DNA from: Hymenobacter sp.
GTDB lineage: Bacteria; Bacteroidota; Bacteroidia; Cytophagales; Hymenobacteraceae
NCBI GenBank assembly: GCA_025362615.1
Contig: JANYFQ010000179.1
Location: forward strand, 1-34,296
Reading direction: 5' to 3'
Length of the DNA: 34,296 nt
Below the pieces are notes generated by a model. It had not been told where the DNA came from. It searched no databases and saw nothing but the letters and a program-made list of their open reading frames with translations. Positions 33,036 to 34,296 of this stretch are shown here, one piece after another. Each line of letters starts with the position of its first letter. The stretch's first letter is position 1. The position numbers were made by a program, and so were the translations under genes.

Positions 33036-33422
33036 TTACAAGTCGACAACGCCCAAGTCATAAAAATTGACCAAATCCGGGGTTTCGCGTACGTAAAGCC
33101 AAATCAGGTACACCGTGCCGTTGAGTTCGTGCCGGGTTTCGAACCTGTGAATGAAGATGCCGGGTCGGGGTGGTACGTGGTTGTCGGCCTCTTTGCCCAA
33201 GTAAACGGCCTTCGACAAGATGACGGGTAAGTCAACAAGTGCCAAAGTCCGCAAATGGGTGTTGGGATACCGGCGCGAAATGCAGTGCTTCACGCCTTTG
33301 CGATTGATTATAATTGCTTTGTAAAGCGCAGGATGCGTAACGCAGGTGCCTGATAGGGTATCTAATACCCGGGCCTGCAACTGCCGACGTTCTGTGTCGG
33401 AAGGAATGGGATTGGGTTCCAT
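33036..33422 (-). CDS. Orphan small protein, possibly PBECR/LPD3-like nuclease fold
   Basis: The 128-residue protein begins MEPNPIPSDTERRQLQARVL. The core is a pattern of strands: AIIINRKGVKHCISRRYPN, then VILSKAVYLGKEADNHVPPRPG, IFIHRFETRHELNGTVYLIWLYVRE and YDLGVVDL. A KGVKH strand near the start and a Y-L-I-x-L-Y-V-R-E strand near the end recall the phage polyvalent-protein LPD3/PBECR domains (barnase-EndoU-ColicinE5/D-RelE-like fold). The match is by eye only. Base composition is less GC-rich than the neighbours, and the gene stands alone between a small RNA and rplM on the opposite strand, which hints at transfer. No partner antitoxin gene is visible. Confidence 0.55.
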   Translation of the reverse strand: MEPNPIPSDTERRQLQARVLDTLSGTCVTHPALYKAIIINRKGVKHCISRRYPNTHLRTLALVDLPVILSKAVYLGKEADNHVPPRPGIFIHRFETRHELNGTVYLIWLYVRETPDLVNFYDLGVVDL

Positions 33423-33549
33423 GGGGTTTCTGTTTTCACTATTCTAGTACGAAACCCAGCCGTCCCTCTCCTTATGATGCGCCCCGTAATCGGTGCTGCC
33501 CGGTTGCAGATGTTTTGCGAAGGTAGTTGTTTGTCTGGCCTAAAAACAG

Positions 33550-33557
33550 TACCTTTG
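33550..33557 (+). promoter_or_regulatory. -7 box for the rplM-rpsI operon
   Basis: TACCTTTG matches TAnnTTTG. TTGTTTG at 33527-33533 lies 16-20 bases upstream and could be the -33 element. This is the best two-part promoter in the window. Confidence 0.6.
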
Positions 33558-33568
33558 TGTCCGTTTTT

Positions 33569-33600
33569 CCCTGAGCCTACCCGGCTTGGGGTTCTTTTTC
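33569..33600 (+). promoter_or_regulatory. Terminator-like hairpin in the rplM leader
   Basis: CCCTGAGCC (33569-33577) pairs with GGCTTGGGG (33583-33591) over 9 bp with two G-U pairs. TTCTTTTTC follows. It lies between the promoter and the L13 start, so it may act as an attenuator or as the binding site of a ribosomal protein. Leaders before L13 genes have been described in Bacteroidia, but I could not compare the consensus. Confidence 0.4.
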
Positions 33601-33631
33601 AGTTGCTTAGATTACTTTTTCAACACCTCTC

Positions 33632-34084
33632 ATGGACCACCTGAGCTTCAAGACGACCCACGTCAACAAGGCCAACGCCCACAAAAGCTGGGTCATCGTC
33701 GATGCCAGCGTCGCCCCGCTCGGCCGCGTGTGCAGCCAAATCGCCAACATCCTGCGCGGCAAGCACAAGCCCTCCTTCACCCCCAACTCCGACTGCGGCG
33801 ACAACGTGATTGTCCTCAACGCCGACAAGGTGCGCGTGACGGGCAAGAAACTGACCGAGAAGGTGTACATCACCCACTCGGGCTACCCCGGCGGCCAGAA
33901 GCGCCGCAGCCTGCGCGAGCAGATGAACCGCGACTCGCGCCGCGTCATCGAGCACGCCGTGCGCGGAATGCTGCAAGGCAACCGCCTCGGCGCTGAGCAG
34001 TACCGCAATATGTACGTTTACGCTGGCACCGAGCATCCGCACGAGGCCCAGCAGCCCCAGGCAATTGAACTGACCAACCTGTAA
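33632..34084 (+). CDS. rplM: 50S ribosomal protein L13
   Basis: The 150-residue protein binds 23S rRNA and acts early in large-subunit assembly. Family motifs are WVIVDASVAPLGRVCSQIANILRGKHKPSFTP, GDNVIVLNADKVRVTGKK, KVYITHSGYPGG and VRGMLQGN. Length fits Bacteroidota L13. It is followed by rpsI after 34 bases, the conserved bacterial L13-S9 order. Its TAA stop (34082-34084) is inside a 7-bp hairpin followed by seven T. Confidence 0.97.
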   Translation: MDHLSFKTTHVNKANAHKSWVIVDASVAPLGRVCSQIANILRGKHKPSFTPNSDCGDNVIVLNADKVRVTGKKLTEKVYITHSGYPGGQKRRSLREQMNRDSRRVIEHAVRGMLQGNRLGAEQYRNMYVYAGTEHPHEAQQPQAIELTNL

Positions 34085-34107
34085 GCCAACCGGCTTACGC
34101 TTTTTTT
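34081..34107 (+). terminator. Weak terminator or attenuator between rplM and rpsI
   Basis: GTAAGCC (34081-34087) pairs with GGCTTAC (34092-34098) around AACC. GC and TTTTTTT follow. The stem is short, so it probably gives only partial termination inside the operon. It includes the rplM stop codon. Confidence 0.5.
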
Positions 34108-34118
34108 ACTTTCACTAA

Positions 34119-34296
34119 ATGGCAATTACCAACACCTCTGGTAGAAGAAAAACCTCGGTGGCCCGCATTTATATGCAGGCCGGGCAAGGGAATATCACTA
34201 TCAACGACCGCGACATTAAGGTTTACTTCAGCAACGAGTTGCTGGAGAACGTCGTGAACCAGCCCCTCACCCTGCTTGAGCAAGTCGGCCAGTACG
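34119..34296 (+). CDS. rpsI: 30S ribosomal protein S9, truncated by the window end
   Basis: The ATG at 34119 opens MAITNTSGRRKTSVARIYMQ, then GQGNITINDRDIKVYF and PLTLLEQVGQY, the N-terminal half of S9. The C-terminal basic tail, which contacts tRNA in the P site, lies beyond the window. Position directly after rplM supports the call. Confidence 0.95.
   Translation, partial: MAITNTSGRRKTSVARIYMQAGQGNITINDRDIKVYFSNELLENVVNQPLTLLEQVGQY

Larger units (their letters stand above)
33423..33631. other. Gap between the orphan gene and rplM
   Basis: It holds the promoter and leader of rplM. GGGTTTC and GAAACCC form a small inverted pair near 33425-33456, just upstream of the orphan gene start. No further ORF was seen. 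Confidence 0.5.

Overview
The window looks like the chromosome of a GC-rich member of the Bacteroidota, most likely Cytophagales close to Hymenobacter (inference). The reasons are a type IX secretion (T9SS) type A C-terminal domain on a giant secreted protein, a lipobox on the TamA-like protein (TamL type), repeated TAnnTTTG -7 promoter boxes a few bases before start codons, little Shine-Dalgarno signal, and Bacteroidota-style hypothetical proteins. No tRNA, rRNA, CRISPR array, transposase or prophage was seen.

Layout. 1-3020 (minus strand): ogt (DNA repair), phhB (pterin recycling), a possible Tyr-rich leader peptide with a terminator, phhA (phenylalanine hydroxylase) and rsmI (rRNA methylation). 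Heptanucleotide repeat arrays lie directly upstream of both phhA and phhB, which work in one pathway. 3173-14572 (plus): a secreted beta-helix protein and a 3366-residue surface protein, closed by a bidirectional terminator. 14689-23137 (minus): tamB (with a frameshift), tamL and a zinc-ribbon membrane protein, which is an outer-membrane assembly locus. 23615-24769 (plus): a coiled-coil protein with a J-domain-like HPD segment. 24980-27943: a twice-frameshifted DUF2490-like pseudogene and an S9 peptidase, framed by two inverted copies of an intergenic repeat. 28131-29830 (plus): three small proteins of unknown role. 30032-32005: a PhoB/PhoR-type two-component pair. 32174-34296: an RluA-type pseudouridine synthase, a candidate small RNA, an orphan nuclease-fold-like ORF (minus), and the rplM-rpsI operon, with rpsI cut by the window end.

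The intergenic DNA is the unusual part. Many gaps carry a palindrome, often overlapping the stop codon of the preceding gene (rsmI, phhA, tamL, the J-like gene, the SHOCT protein, the histidine kinase, rplM). There are also short tandem arrays with a strict 7- or 8-bp period (families GGGTKTT, GTTTCTK, CATTTAR and octamer GAGTGAAT). Three families occur as pairs of arrays in inverted orientation around a short core, like the heptanucleotide STRR sequences of heterocystous cyanobacteria. The most testable regulatory idea is a Tyr-codon leader peptide, antiterminator and terminator upstream of phhA, whose enzyme makes tyrosine.
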